From the NCBI GenBank assembly GCA_039881145.1, contig JAYKKI010000023.1, positions 10,503,501 to 10,567,500 on the forward strand: 64,000 nucleotides of DNA. Reading direction: 5' to 3'. The position numbers were made by a program, and so were the translations under genes. The notes beneath the pieces are model-generated. The model had not been told where the DNA came from. It searched no databases and saw nothing but the letters and a program-made list of their open reading frames with translations. Shown piece by piece: positions 26,421-37,949 of the stretch (position 1 is the first letter of the stretch; each line of letters starts with the position of its first letter). The stretch comes from Druceiella hillmani. Taxonomy: Eukaryota > Arthropoda > Insecta > Lepidoptera > Hepialidae.

Positions 26421-27961
26421 AGTACCGGCTGAAGAAACTTATTACACCCTGCGGTCAGGTTGCATCGGTATTTTAATTAAAAGTACCTTTTTCGTATCCA
26501 ACTTAATCCCAAGAAAAGTCACTGTTATTTAAAGGGAACTGGATTAGTAAAATTTAATATTATTAATAATATTTAAATGCATATTACCTATTTGTTAATT
26601 ATAGAAAATTATTATTCATACAATCACCTAAAATATGACTTCATCATCAACTTTACTAAATTAATTCCGAAATTATATAAGACGTGAATTTTTTTGGCTC
26701 TATATTCTCAAGTTTAATTATAATTTGATTATCAAAATTAGCATATATTGTTCTAGTTAAATGTAAAATTATCTATGGCACAGAACATTCTCTTCAATTC
26801 AGCAAGTTTTCAATAATAAATAATATCGTTCGTAGGTTTTTTTTAGTATTCGAGAATCTACTCGTCGCTTAATTTAATCTATGATATTAATAACCTTCTT
26901 TAATTTTGACATTGAATCGTAAATAAACTTCCAAGTTTAGCAAGAAATAGGTACCAAACATTTAAGAAGACGAGATATCTTTTTAAATTCCGTATAAAAT
27001 ATTTTAAATAAATATACAGATTTAGTAAATTGTATGCAAAGTGCATAATTGATCTCCTTTTCACAAGATAAACATGATGTAGCTATAAATTGTTACTAGT
27101 ATTGGCTGTCTCTACATCTACAAATCTATCAGAGAAGACTGATACTGCTGCGCTGAAAAGCTGCCCAGCTTTTACGAATAACTAGTTTTAAGACCGTCTC
27201 TTTGATAAATTTGGCAAAGACGTATTGACAGATTTTTATGCTAGTATTATAATACAAATTTTAATTTTATTTTACTAAAAATAAAAGTACAAACAATTTA
27301 ACTAAATGCTGTTATATGGTATCAACGTGAAAGTGTCCTTTTTATGTTTGTGATGTATTTGCGTATTCAGCATGGAAAAACGTAAGCTAATATTGAGTCA
27401 AATTAATTAGTCGTAGGAGGTGCTTGTTTTAAATGATATTTTTAATTTTTGTACTAATTTGTATGACAAGAAAAAAACGTTTAACTCTGTTGAATACAAA
27501 TGACAACTGTCAACAGAGGCCTTGTATGTAACGAACGCTTTAAACGTCTCTAATGATTAGACTACGAAAAAAAATGAAGAAAGTAAGTAATGCACTTTAA
27601 AAGTCCCTATTGTTTGTTGTATGTGTAATTTATACGGTGGAGGATACCAACCAACAATCCAATTACAAGCATAAAAACTCGTACGCATCCACACAAGAGC
27701 AAGTGCGGACCAAGCTGCCATTACATAACTTTTTTATGACTATAAATATGCCTAAACTATCAAACATTTATAAATTACATGAATCGATAATAAAACTAAC
27801 TAAACATTTGCTGTCACGCTCTCGTGTAACACTGCTGAAGAAATAGTAATCGTAACTAATTATCCGTTCCGTAACAAACTTTTTATCGAATTGGACTCCG
27901 AAACTATTAAGTATAGTTTATTACCAATAAATAGGAATAATTGATTTCACCGAGTCAATAA

Positions 27962-28275
27962 AGAATCTCGCTTAATTATAAAGTATCTCGCTTAGTGAGA
28001 TCTCGCTTAATTCCATATATGCCTAGTGAGATCTCCCTTAATTACATATGTGCCTAGTGAGATTTCGCTTAATTCCAAATATGCCTAGTGAGATCTTCCT
28101 AATTCCATATGTGCCTAGTGAGATCTCGCTTAATTCCATATGTGTCTAGTGACCACTCGCTTAATTCCATATGTGCCTAGTGAGATCTCGCTTAATTCCA
28201 TATGTATCTAGTGAGATCTCCCTTAATTCCATATGTGACTAGTGAGATATCGCCTAATTCCATACGTGCCTAGCA
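27962..28275. repeat. Minisatellite, 31 bp unit, about ten copies
   Basis: The unit is CTCGCTTAATTCCATATGTG plus CCTAGTGAGAT. CTAGTGAGAT-like words recur about every 31 bases from 27989 to 28269. Outer copies are the most diverged, and the last (CCTAGCAAATAT) is degenerate. Confidence 0.92.
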
Positions 28276-28499
28276 AATATAGAGGCATTCTTTATTATTG
28301 TATCAACAAAAAAAATGTATTAACTTCTTAATTGCATGTAGTCACCTTGCTAAGATATCAACTTTGTATACAATATGAAAAATTCCCGTATAAAAACAGA
28401 CGCTAATCGAATTAAAAAACAAAAGTGATCCCTCCATACAAACAAAAATTTGTTCTACCTAATAAGCTTAACTTTCAGAACGTTTCAATAGGCTCAACA

Positions 28500-28960
28500 T
28501 TATATTGTTTTCATAACAACGCGCCAATCGTCAACCAACACTCGCTCGACCGTTAACTAATTGTTCTCGCACCAATAATTCTTTCGTGAGTAGGTATGCC
28601 GAGTTAAAATAAATGTTGCATAATAAAACAAACTAGTGGAATATTCAAACATCTGTGTTCTTAAATATATATGCAGCTTACAGCGTCCTCGGCTGGCAAT
28701 TAGCAAACGCTGAGATAATACGCTTCCTGTTTGTTTATCGGCCCGTCGTCACTTTGAATACCTCCGTGCACACTTTTCATTTCTATTATTGTCATTGCAC
28801 GGTGTGGACGTCGGTTGAATATTAAAAGCTTGCGCTCGTGCGGAGATGAGCACGTCGACGTTATGTGTACTAGCTACGTCACTTGAAAAAAACGCCGCCA
28901 ACTCGAAAAGTCACGGATATCAATTTCAATTTTCGCACGTCACACCGTCCGTTATCTTAA
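28500..28960. promoter_or_regulatory. CpG-enriched islet, unassigned
   Basis: It is moderately CG-rich (CGGCCCGTCGTC, GTGGACGTCGG, GCACGTCGACG) between AT-rich flanks. Several CGTC/GACG words and no coding frame suggest regulatory sequence rather than an exon. Confidence 0.2.
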
Positions 28961-29889
28961 TTTACGACATTACATTTGCATTTTAACTCGCTAATGGATG
29001 AGAATTTAATGAGAGAAGCTAGTAGATAATGAAATACTGCACTGTTATAACATTCGGTAGGTCGTAAATTTGTTATATATGTATATAATTGTTTTATTAT
29101 CATTTGTATTTTAAACTTTTGTACATATATTTTCCACTCAATGATTACCGATTAATACCTTAATTTTTTATTGTATTAATGTTATATAACATTTCTAGAA
29201 TTAAAAATAGCAACAACACCTATACGTAGAATAACAAATCTCCGTGAGGAATGGAACAAATAAAAATAAAAACTTGTTCTAAAAATAAATAACTACTTTG
29301 TGCATCTGTCACAGTCCACTTATTGTGTTCTTATGGAATAGCGGTAACAAAGCCCAGAGAGAGAAAATAAATGAAATTTAAAAAAGTTTCCATATTTTAA
29401 ACTTCTTCTAAACCGTTAGTTTTATTTGATTTAAATACTTATTCAAAATTATTGTAGAAATCAGCACCCGAGGAATAAATGCACGGATTGAAATAGAATT
29501 ATTTAGAAATATATCCTAAGAAATATAGGGCATTAGAATTAATGTAAAAAGCAGTACATATCCAGACATAGAAAAACGACAACGTAACTACCTATCTAAA
29601 TAAATGCTACTATATCCGAGGACGCCCGGTCAAAGGAAATGAGGTAACAAAAAATATAAGTCGGAAAATCACGGATATCATGTTATTTCCGTAACATTGT
29701 TATGAATTTGACTCGAACAAGTTTCTGAATACAGCCAACGTGCATCATTACAAAAACAAACGCAACATCTTCACGGACGCCAATTTTGCTTATTACTAAA
29801 ACTGCGTAGGTCGAAATAAAACTGAGAATTACAGCCCTCGAACTGTAACACAGATGAACGGAACGCGAACAATAAGCAATAACCATTCC

Positions 29890-30330
29890 ATTCATATCGA
29901 CTCGCGCGCCACTACGCTCTCCATCTTCTCACGCCCCGCAAATAAATTCTCATCAAAATTCTATCAAACATGACGAACGATCAATTCGGCCAGTTTCGCA
30001 GCCGTCCAGGAATACATATTCGTAGTCAAATCGCGGCACGCACATTCCCCGTAGGCGCAGACGCGGCCGAGGCCATAATAACAAAGACGAATGAGCGATC
30101 CTACATAGGACGATAATAAAGACTTAAATATTCCTATCGCAGCAAGAAAAGTATAAACATGTCTATCATTTAAATTTATAATGTGAACATTTCGTATTTT
30201 TGGATTCCACGTAATAAATATCGGAGATAACGCCCGCGCGTACCGGCGCGCCGCTCGACGAAATGAAGACTCCGGTCACGCGCGACGGAGCCACTTATCG
30301 ACGAACAAGCGTCCGACATGATAAGGTGCA
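29890..30330. promoter_or_regulatory. CpG-rich islet, unassigned
   Basis: Two CG-dense cores (about 30030-30080 and 30225-30300, including GCGCGTACCGGCGCGCCGC) lie in AT-rich DNA. Overlapping minus-strand frames have no recognisable motif. Confidence 0.25.
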
Positions 30331-31619
30331 CCTACCAAATGCCACGGCGCGAGTGTCGCATTGATATGCGAGCAGTAGTAGATGATTGTATTAAAACGAG
30401 TAGTATGCACACGCAAAGATATTTCCTGTCGCTCGTTAAACGTCGGTAAATCCACCAAATACAGCTCAGCAACGGCGAGACATATTTATCTCTATAAATA
30501 TGCCATGAGTGCTTATGCAAGCATACGTACTTATTCAATTTATAGAGTATAAAATATTTCAAGTTGTACTTATCTATGGTCTGCAGTAACTAATAACACC
30601 TTATCGGCTTTTGTCGATACAAATATCGTTGAAATGACCTCGCTTATTTTTTTTCTTTCTCGCGAGAAAAGTTACGGATAAGTTGTTAAAAAATTGTATC
30701 GTATACGAGTCAAGAAACTCTTATATACGCATAAGCATTCGCGGAGACAAAGAGCTAAAACGAAAGATAACAATAAAAGATTTTTAAACGATTAACTTCG
30801 AAAATATGGGAAAGCAGGTTAAATCGATGTATAATTTGCAGACGTGACACTTCACAAAGGCTGGTAATTTTCCGATAGACCATAAACTCCTTTCGCCAAA
30901 TAAACCAGATCTAAAGAATAAAACAGACTTAAAACGAATTTAAGAGCTCCTTCTTTACGGTTCCGCAGTCAAGCGAAAATCCTTATAATTTCGTCATGTT
31001 CCTTCTATCACAGTTTTAAATCTAAACATATGATATAAAAAAAATTAAGAAGCAGAAGATAACAAAATTTAAAGTCCTCTTCCCACTTCATAGGTGGGAG
31101 CGAAACAATTTTTTTCAGGCATCCTAACGAGTCAATGGACCGGTCTTTCAAAATTAAATCAGGTTTTATTTTCTATCATTCATTCTCGTGTCCCGTTCGA
31201 AAACGATCAAACGTTAAGTTGCAAAATGATTTCAATAAACCCCCGCACCCTTCCCCAACCTCAAATTTTTTAACTGCGTATTTAGAAATTTTTAAAAAAT
31301 TCTATACTGATAGCATTTCTTTACAAATTTTTATGACAACGTTACAGTTAACAAATTCTATGGAAGCCTATTTCATGTGTGGAGTTGTTTCTTTTTCGAT
31401 CGAACGCATTCGAACTAATTTAGAAGCGAAATAGGAGGCGACAGCCGACAAAAAAATTATGAATTTCGAAAATAGAGCCTTTATTGATTATTGAACTTGG
31501 CTGATGGGCTAACAGGTGTTTCTAATATGTTTCAGTCGGTATGAAATATGTACACAGAGCTACTTTAAACAGCGATAGATTAGTCCATTAGTAATATCAA
31601 ATGTAACGTGAAAAAACAG

Positions 31620-31885
31620 TCACGACGTTGAACTTTCGTACTGCTCAACGTCCGAGACAGCTGCTGAAGTATATCGGCCACGCCCACGCTAACGCGGCCT
31701 GCCTAATAATAGATCATCCCGTTACGTTTTCATACATAGAGACACTCGCCCAACGGGCGGTGCGGCTCTATTTTTACAGATCACTCTCAAAAATAAACCC
31801 AACAGATATAATAAAAAGAACGCGCGCACTAGAGGAAGTCGACCGAGAGGGACGGCGTGCAACAGCTGGCGGGACGTCGATTTGA
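31620..31885. other. GC-richer block of unknown role
   Basis: An 86-codon plus-strand frame and a 64-codon minus-strand frame overlap here, but neither has a motif I recognise. Elevated GC probably explains the lack of stops. It contains ACGTC and CGCGCG words. It may be a regulatory element or part of an unrecognised exon. Confidence 0.2.
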
Positions 31886-33067
31886 CGTTTCTAATCATAA
31901 TACATTTTTTCACTATTTATTTCGAATATAAAAAGCTAGGGTTCACAAAAATTACTATATGAACGTAATCGAATAACATAAAAGGTATAATTATACGGTA
32001 GAACGAAGATGGCGATTGAAGCACGCCGAGAGACGAGCGTTAATTGAAAAACAAATTAAGCGGTTGGACAAGTTAGGAATAGTATAAGATAAAAAAATAG
32101 TGCGAAGTGAACTTAAAATTTGTTGAAATCCTTAACGTACAGTGAACGCCGACAATAAAAGGTATACCTAGAAAACATTTAGTAAAACATATTTTTGAAA
32201 CTTTTTCATTTTCGTTTTTCCTAAAACATAGGTATTATATGTATATATAAAGCGATTTGTAAAATAAATTGGCTAAGTTTAAGTTAGAACCACGTATACA
32301 GTAGATGTTTCTTGTAATTGTTAATTCAAGTTAACTCAAATAATTTATTTTTAAGTTTTTTTAAATCTTATCGTTCAATAATTTTTGGGAGGAAAACACT
32401 AGGCATAAGTCTCAAGCTTAATGTTACCGCAAACGAGACTTATAAATGAAAATTGGTAAATTAATTGTTAATTTCAATTTAAAAGATCTTTTTAATTATA
32501 TATGTTTCTACATGTTTCTCCCATACATTAAAGTAACTCTCCTTGTTACATCAGGGAACCTTAAAATCAGAACTAATACAAAGCAAATAATTGATGAAAT
32601 ATAAATAATGTAAGTTCAGACTTAAATTACAAGCACCTCAGAATTTACAACAAAGATAAATCCAAAAATGATCAAGAAAATGTAAACATAAAGTGCGAAA
32701 GGGCAAATATGAACTATGCGACATAATTAACATGTTAGTGAGGATTAATCATCTTGTTATTATCTTTTTTTAAATCAAGGTTGCCGGTAATTAAATCACG
32801 GATAAATTAAATATAATAAAAGAATAAAAAACCATAACTAAAGAATTAAAACATTTAAAGATTAAAAAACTTCATTAAAAATATTAAAATTAGTTTCTAC
32901 TTGAAACGGAATTGTACTGAATTTATACTGGTGTTAGAAGCAGTAGAAACACAACGCATAGTTGAACAATAAACATACTTGCTTGACGCCGTTATAACCA
33001 GACCCAACAATCGCACCGTAATAACTGCCGAGCGGAAAATAACTGAAGCATATCTCATTCCACAAGG

Positions 33068-33094
33068 TTCTCCAGAAGTTCAACTTCTGGAGAA
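33068..33094. repeat. Perfect 27-base palindrome
   Basis: TTCTCCAGAAGTT and its reverse complement flank a single C. It contains TTC/GAA words but not in the regular heat-shock-element spacing. Confidence 0.9.
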
Positions 33095-33284
33095 TGTACA
33101 TGAAAACTAAAGTGCAAAATAAGGCGATTCTTCAAACCACCAACATAAAACTGAAGGCAAATATTATATTTCTTAACCTCGTTACCACCACATGCCGCAA
33201 TCAAGAAACCGCCTGGTGAAAACAAACCATGCATTTCTCATCCAGTAGAGCCAGGAGAATTCCTCTCAAGTGCCGCGACACTCG

Positions 33285-33511
33285 AGATTGCAAATCGTTC
33301 ACGGGAGCGTAAAGATCCTACAGTACGCAGCCATTGTTTGCGCGAGTTTAGCGGCCCACTTCCTGGAAGCGCGCGCGCGATGCATTCACCTCCCGGGTCT
33401 GAGCGAGTGAGAGGTTGCGCGAGAGCAGGACGGCTGACCAGTAGGCGAATCGGCTTGTCAAAAAATTGTAACGATTAGCTACCCGTACAAATCGGACCGC
33501 AGCGTGACCAG
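33285..33511 (+). promoter_or_regulatory. CpG-rich islet ending at a donor-like site, possible non-coding first exon
   Basis: A CG-rich block (GAAGCGCGCGCGCGATG, CTCCCGGGTCTGAGCG) is followed by GACCAG|GTAAAA at 33511/33512, an acceptable donor. An ATG at about 33379 opens 32 codons but stops before the donor, so any exon here would be 5' UTR. There is no TATA box. Confidence 0.25.
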
Positions 33512-35756
33512 GTAAAAAGTATGTTATATATTTTTTTCTCTATTACACTTTTATCCTTTTCGAGTGCAGTATTAATGTATTTTTTCAGTGTATTAAATAA
33601 AAAATGAACATTAGCGGATATATTAGCAGCCTAGCAGAATTTTTTATTAAAAAATATAGCCTTTCGCAAATTCGGAATCTATATTCTAAGTCAACAAGAT
33701 AATGACCTCGAATTGTTATGTAAGTATCGCGAAGACGAAAATTACGTCGGTGTAGATATTCGAATGCGAATATTCGTAATATCACCATCTATTTTGTGTA
33801 AGCGTGTAAGCTAACAAGTTTTTAAAAATAAAATATATAAAAAATAAGCATTTTGATCGCAAATAACAAGGCCGTTGAGTAGCTTATTTTTCACGAAGTA
33901 AATATGTTTTTATGACAGTACTGAATAACGCAATTTTACGTATTTTATTTTTTACGTTTCAGAGTTCTGTAATATTTTCATTCCGAAAGAAGAAGACTTA
34001 TAAGTTCACCGTGGCCGTCTTCCACAACCTCACAGTTTCTTCTGTTTTAAACCTACGTGCTGAAAGTTCAGGGGGAGATCGGAATAAGTAGACAAATATT
34101 GAAAAAAAAATTAAAAACGTGTAAAAGGGGGAAAGCTTTCTTTCTCGTAGACTATGTTTGCTCCATTGAGCGGGAATATTGGATAGGCGTATCCATACTC
34201 CTTCTCCAATTTTTTAATCGTGGTTTTGATAAACATAGACAAATTATAGACACTTGTATTACAAGTGATGTGGAAAATGAAGGAATCCTGCGAATGCCTT
34301 TTCCGAGACGTACTTGATTGGTTTTTATTCAAATTTTATTTCGTTTTTCGTAGGTATCACTAGATGACGTAAGTAAGAATAAAATTTCTTTCTGTTTTAT
34401 GAAAAGAAAATCTAGTTTTACATCTAAAAAATTAAAAACGTTATTTTATAAAAAAAATATGACGCTCAGTAAGATTAATTGAAAAGAAGCGCATAAAAAA
34501 CTGTATCATACGAAATAGGTAACAGCAAATTAACCTTGCTCGATAGAACTGCAGACAAACAGAGAACATGACCTTACATACATGAACATGAATTTAAAAG
34601 TAATAAAATTAATATTAAAATAGTTGCGTAAACAACAACATGCGGATACTAAAAGTCTAGTAAAACAGTAGACGTAGAAGTTAATAGGAATGCACTTTGG
34701 GAAATTGGGGAAAAAATGAAGATAATTAAGAATTTGTATACGGCCATGAATGAAGTACAATATACATACGATATGTAGGTGAAAAACTATTGTAATAGAA
34801 TATTTCACTGATGTCGATATTTTTTGTAAAAATGTTTTAAAACTGTAGAGCGGGTTTGAAAAAACCTTGGGATGAAAAAAATAATGCACACAACAAACAA
34901 TTAATCGAAACTTCTAAATAGGAAAATGTGTCGATATTTTGTTCATTAAATTAAAAAAGTTATTATGAATTTAGTTGCCACACAAAATTAGAAAATTATA
35001 ATATGCTATATATAATTTAAACGCAATATTTAACGAGATACTAAAGATATTTAAATAAGTTCCTTTATGATAAATGCTAATTACTGGCCAATGACGTCTT
35101 AAACCAGTTGTGTTTTGTATGGGGTGTTTTTCCGTGACTCGTAGTTCGTCAGATTTTAAATCGTTATAACTTTGTAATGAAAAGTCCTAGGTACGACATA
35201 TTTATTTAAAAAGTTTTTAATTTTAGTACTTCTCTATTTTAATGATAAAAAATATAGTCAAATACCCTATTACGTGTGCTAATTCATCCTATTACGATGT
35301 CGATTTGGAACTATAAAACGTTGACAATTCACAGCACGTTGTCTGTTTAAGGCACTGAACTTGGTAAAAAAGAACTTGTTGACACAATATCGTAAAATAG
35401 TGTATTTAATTGACGGCAGAATAAAAAAAATAATTTATTTCACTCTTGGAGTAAATATCTTATTTTTTACTACGTGTTTAGTTCACAGAATCACACAAAT
35501 GAGTCATCCATCAGTCAGTCGTTGTGAACCCCAAATTGCATTCTCGCATTTTACACCCAAAAAGCACTCAGTACGGACATCAGCTTTTTAAATTTAAATT
35601 TACAACACGTATATGGTTATAGGTTTAATTAAAGAATATTACGTATTTGATATAACAGGTATATATGTATATATTAAGTCATCCCTTTCAAACTTGCATA
35701 TTGTTCTGAATTATATTCTCAAATGTTATTAAAATTTTCTTTTAATATAAATATAA

Positions 35757-36116
35757 TTATAAGTATTGTTCATGTTTTTCAATTACAGCAGTACATTTCT
35801 CTTGTAGCCTTTGAATCCCTTGGAATAGGCCTCTTTCGTTTCCCTCGTGAATATCCACTTCCAGAGCCCCGCACAGGTCTGACAACTCTTCGAAGTGACG
35901 GCCGCTCAGTACAAGTTTTATACTGTAAAAGCAACCATAATCCGGGGGCATTATATCAGGAGAGTTCGGTGGCTGGTCCCAAGTCAAATACCTGGTTCTC
36001 GAATTTACAAGATCTTTATGAATATCATTTGCAGTTTTGTCTAAAAGAACACCAAATTTAATAAAATTGCGTTGATTAAACTCACTGATTGAATTAATTA
36101 ATTTATTTCGATCCAT
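35757..36116 (-). pseudogene. Degraded mariner-family transposase, C-terminal fragment
   Basis: A 119-codon frame matches the C-terminal third of IS630/Tc1/mariner transposases. The VLLDKTAN region corresponds to the family's VLLHDNA motif with the second catalytic Asp. DQPPNSPDIMPPDYGCF corresponds to HPPYSPDLAPxDYHLF with the third Asp. The tail GIQRLQEKCTAVIEKHEQY is the usual helical end, followed by the natural stop. Full-length proteins are about 340-350 residues; the N-terminal HTH domain and the first Asp are absent and sequence upstream of 36120 does not match. The spacing between the two Asp residues is shorter than the usual 34-37, so the copy is dead. I saw no terminal inverted repeats. 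Confidence 0.75.
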
Positions 36117-36271
36117 TTAAAATATATGTAAAATATGTGTTGACAGATAGACGCACTAAAGTTCACTAAAGAATTACTAAACATAATCGTTAATATTTCG
36201 CGCAACTTGTCAAAACGAGAACCGAACATGTACACGCATGTTTGAATGGAATGACTTAATATTTCTACTTT

Positions 36272-36299
36272 ATCGATTAGGTGTATGCGCCTAATCGAT
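36272..36299. repeat. Hairpin, 10 bp stem
   Basis: ATCGATTAGG and CCTAATCGAT flank an 8-base loop, about 150 bases upstream of the mariner remnant's 5' break. Confidence 0.8.
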
Positions 36300-36969
36300 T
36301 GAAAATTTTTAGAGTACCTATTCAATTAATACACTATAAGCGGTCCTTTACTTAGTTTATCGAAGGAGAAATCCGACAAAGTCCGACTGTGTCCGCCCAG
36401 CTATTACTGACCACGTCCGTCTACGTCGCACCGCGGACAATCGTAATTATTTTCGTTCTCAAGATGCGGACGCCTGTCGTGTCATTAAACTTTTGACTTC
36501 CTTTTCGGGTCAATCGTCTCATTACATTGCATATACTGCAAGCCGACAGCAGTAGACATTAACTAACTGTGATTAACGTGACAGTTCGATAAATACAAAA
36601 ATCACATCTATGTACTTGTATGAATATGTTTTCTTATTTATAAATGTAAGACAGAGTCACGCTTTCGTTTGTGCTACTAGGTTAGTGATACGTGGTCTGT
36701 AACAAGATTTTATTGCCTGAGCCATCTGGAGTATACATTCAATAATTATGATCAGATGGGCAATTTAAAAATGCTTTGGTAGCTAGAGTATAATGAAAAA
36801 GGTTTGATTTTTATCCAAGATCCTTGATCAATGACAAACTAACGAATCATCAGTATTTCACAAGTCCTATGTATTAATATTCAACTGCGATGTACATCAA
36901 TTTTATAGTTTAATACACAACATAAAGGAAAAGCAGAAACGGATATTTCAGCAATAATTAAAAAAAAAT

Positions 36970-37040
36970 AAAATTCTATAATATATTATATATATAATCA
37001 AAAAATTGAAATTCTATAATATATTATATATATAAATCTA
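36970..37040. repeat. AT-rich direct repeat with inner palindrome
   Basis: AAATTCTATAATATATTATA and the following TATATA occur twice 36 bases apart. Confidence 0.8.
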
Positions 37041-37049
37041 TTATATATA

Positions 37050-37160
37050 ATCTTTGAAAAGGTTTGTGTGTTTGTTTGTAATCGAGAGTCATTGAGTCGA
37101 TTCAAATAAAACTTTTAATAACACTTAAAGTCTCATTTTTATATAAATTGTTTCGATATG
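37050..37160 (+). mobile_element. Short remnant of a family C-like 5' end
   Basis: TTTGTGTGTTTGTTTGTAAT is followed by GTCGATTCAAATAAAACTTT, which resembles the 5' module of family C. No tail was found. Confidence 0.3.
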
Positions 37161-37705
37161 TCAAGAGGAAAATAAAAAATATCGCAGTAATAATAATATA
37201 TTAAATAATATATGAAGAACATAGTTACGTTATAAAACAAAACAATAAAATAGTCGTTTTTATAATACTAACATTGTGTTCGCTGAGGCCGCGCCTAGTG
37301 TTATTACGTTTAAATGCTAATGAAAGCGATTCTCAATTGTAGCAAATCTATGGTTCAGACGATCGTAAAGTTAAATAAATGATAAAGTTGTTAATCAATC
37401 TCGATATCAATTAACGCAATTTATTTTAGAAAAAATATTATCAAAGCAATCTGTACCCATATTCAAAGTGAAATATATTTTCATTAACTCTTCGCAATTG
37501 ATTTTAAGTTATTTAATTTGGCTCATTTGGGGTTTCAAAAGCGAATGGGACATTAAAATAATATTATTAGAAAAATGGGTCGATTTCACAATACCATATT
37601 CCATTTTCTGCTCTAGACAATGATGTGGTATACTCAAAATTATGTTAGTAATTTTCTACTATCGTCCAGAAACGGATGCTATTAAGGTCTCCTTCTTATT
37701 AGGAA

Positions 37706-37942
37706 AATAAATATAATATTGAAAATATTTGGCGTCAATTTCGTAGAAATTCATTGTTCACAATTAAATGAAACAACGTATTATTCAGGTGGGCTATTAG
37801 CAAAGATAAATCATCTTTGCTAATAGCCCATCTGAAGATGTTGTAATACAACGAAACCTATAGGTCGTGATAAAGAACTTAAAGAAAGTAGAAATAATAC
37901 TACATCACGGAGTTTCATTTAATTGTGAATAAATATAATATT
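37706..37942. mobile_element. Hairpin MITE, family A, internal deletion in left arm
   Basis: The right arm (37813-37925) is complete. The left arm has lost about 70 bases between AAACAACGTA and TTATTCAGGTGGG. The core still folds on GGGCTATTAGCAAAGAT and its complement. A 15-base direct repeat AATAAATATAATATT flanks the element (37706-37720 and 37928-37942). Confidence 0.75.
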
Positions 37943-37949
37943 TTGGACC

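Larger units (their letters stand above)
22560..27960. other. AT-rich non-coding stretch
   Basis: Apart from the TA tract at 24.2 kb, a small CpG-enriched patch at 23.94-24.05 kb and the short repeat at 26.35 kb, I see no feature. The frames at 24.3-24.6 and 27.6-27.8 kb have low-complexity content and no motif. Confidence 0.4.

Noticed and set aside
27962..28275. Regular short repeats that could be mistaken for a CRISPR array
   Set aside because: Units are joined head to tail without unique spacers, in eukaryotic sequence; the same holds for the arrays at 7.2 and 15.6 kb.
31135..31434. 99-codon plus-strand frame
   Set aside because: AT-rich codons, no domain, no promoter or splice signals; length is within chance for this amount of sequence.
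33068..33094. Heat-shock element reading of the TTC/GAA palindrome
   Set aside because: TTC and GAA units are not at the two-base spacing needed for alternating nGAAn blocks.
34530..34889. 119-codon minus-strand frame rich in Phe, Ile and Tyr
   Set aside because: The composition follows AT-rich DNA and there is no motif or repeatable family signature.
35361..35591. Frame near the mariner remnant as its missing N-terminus
   Set aside because: Wrong strand relative to the C-terminal fragment and no HTH pattern is seen.
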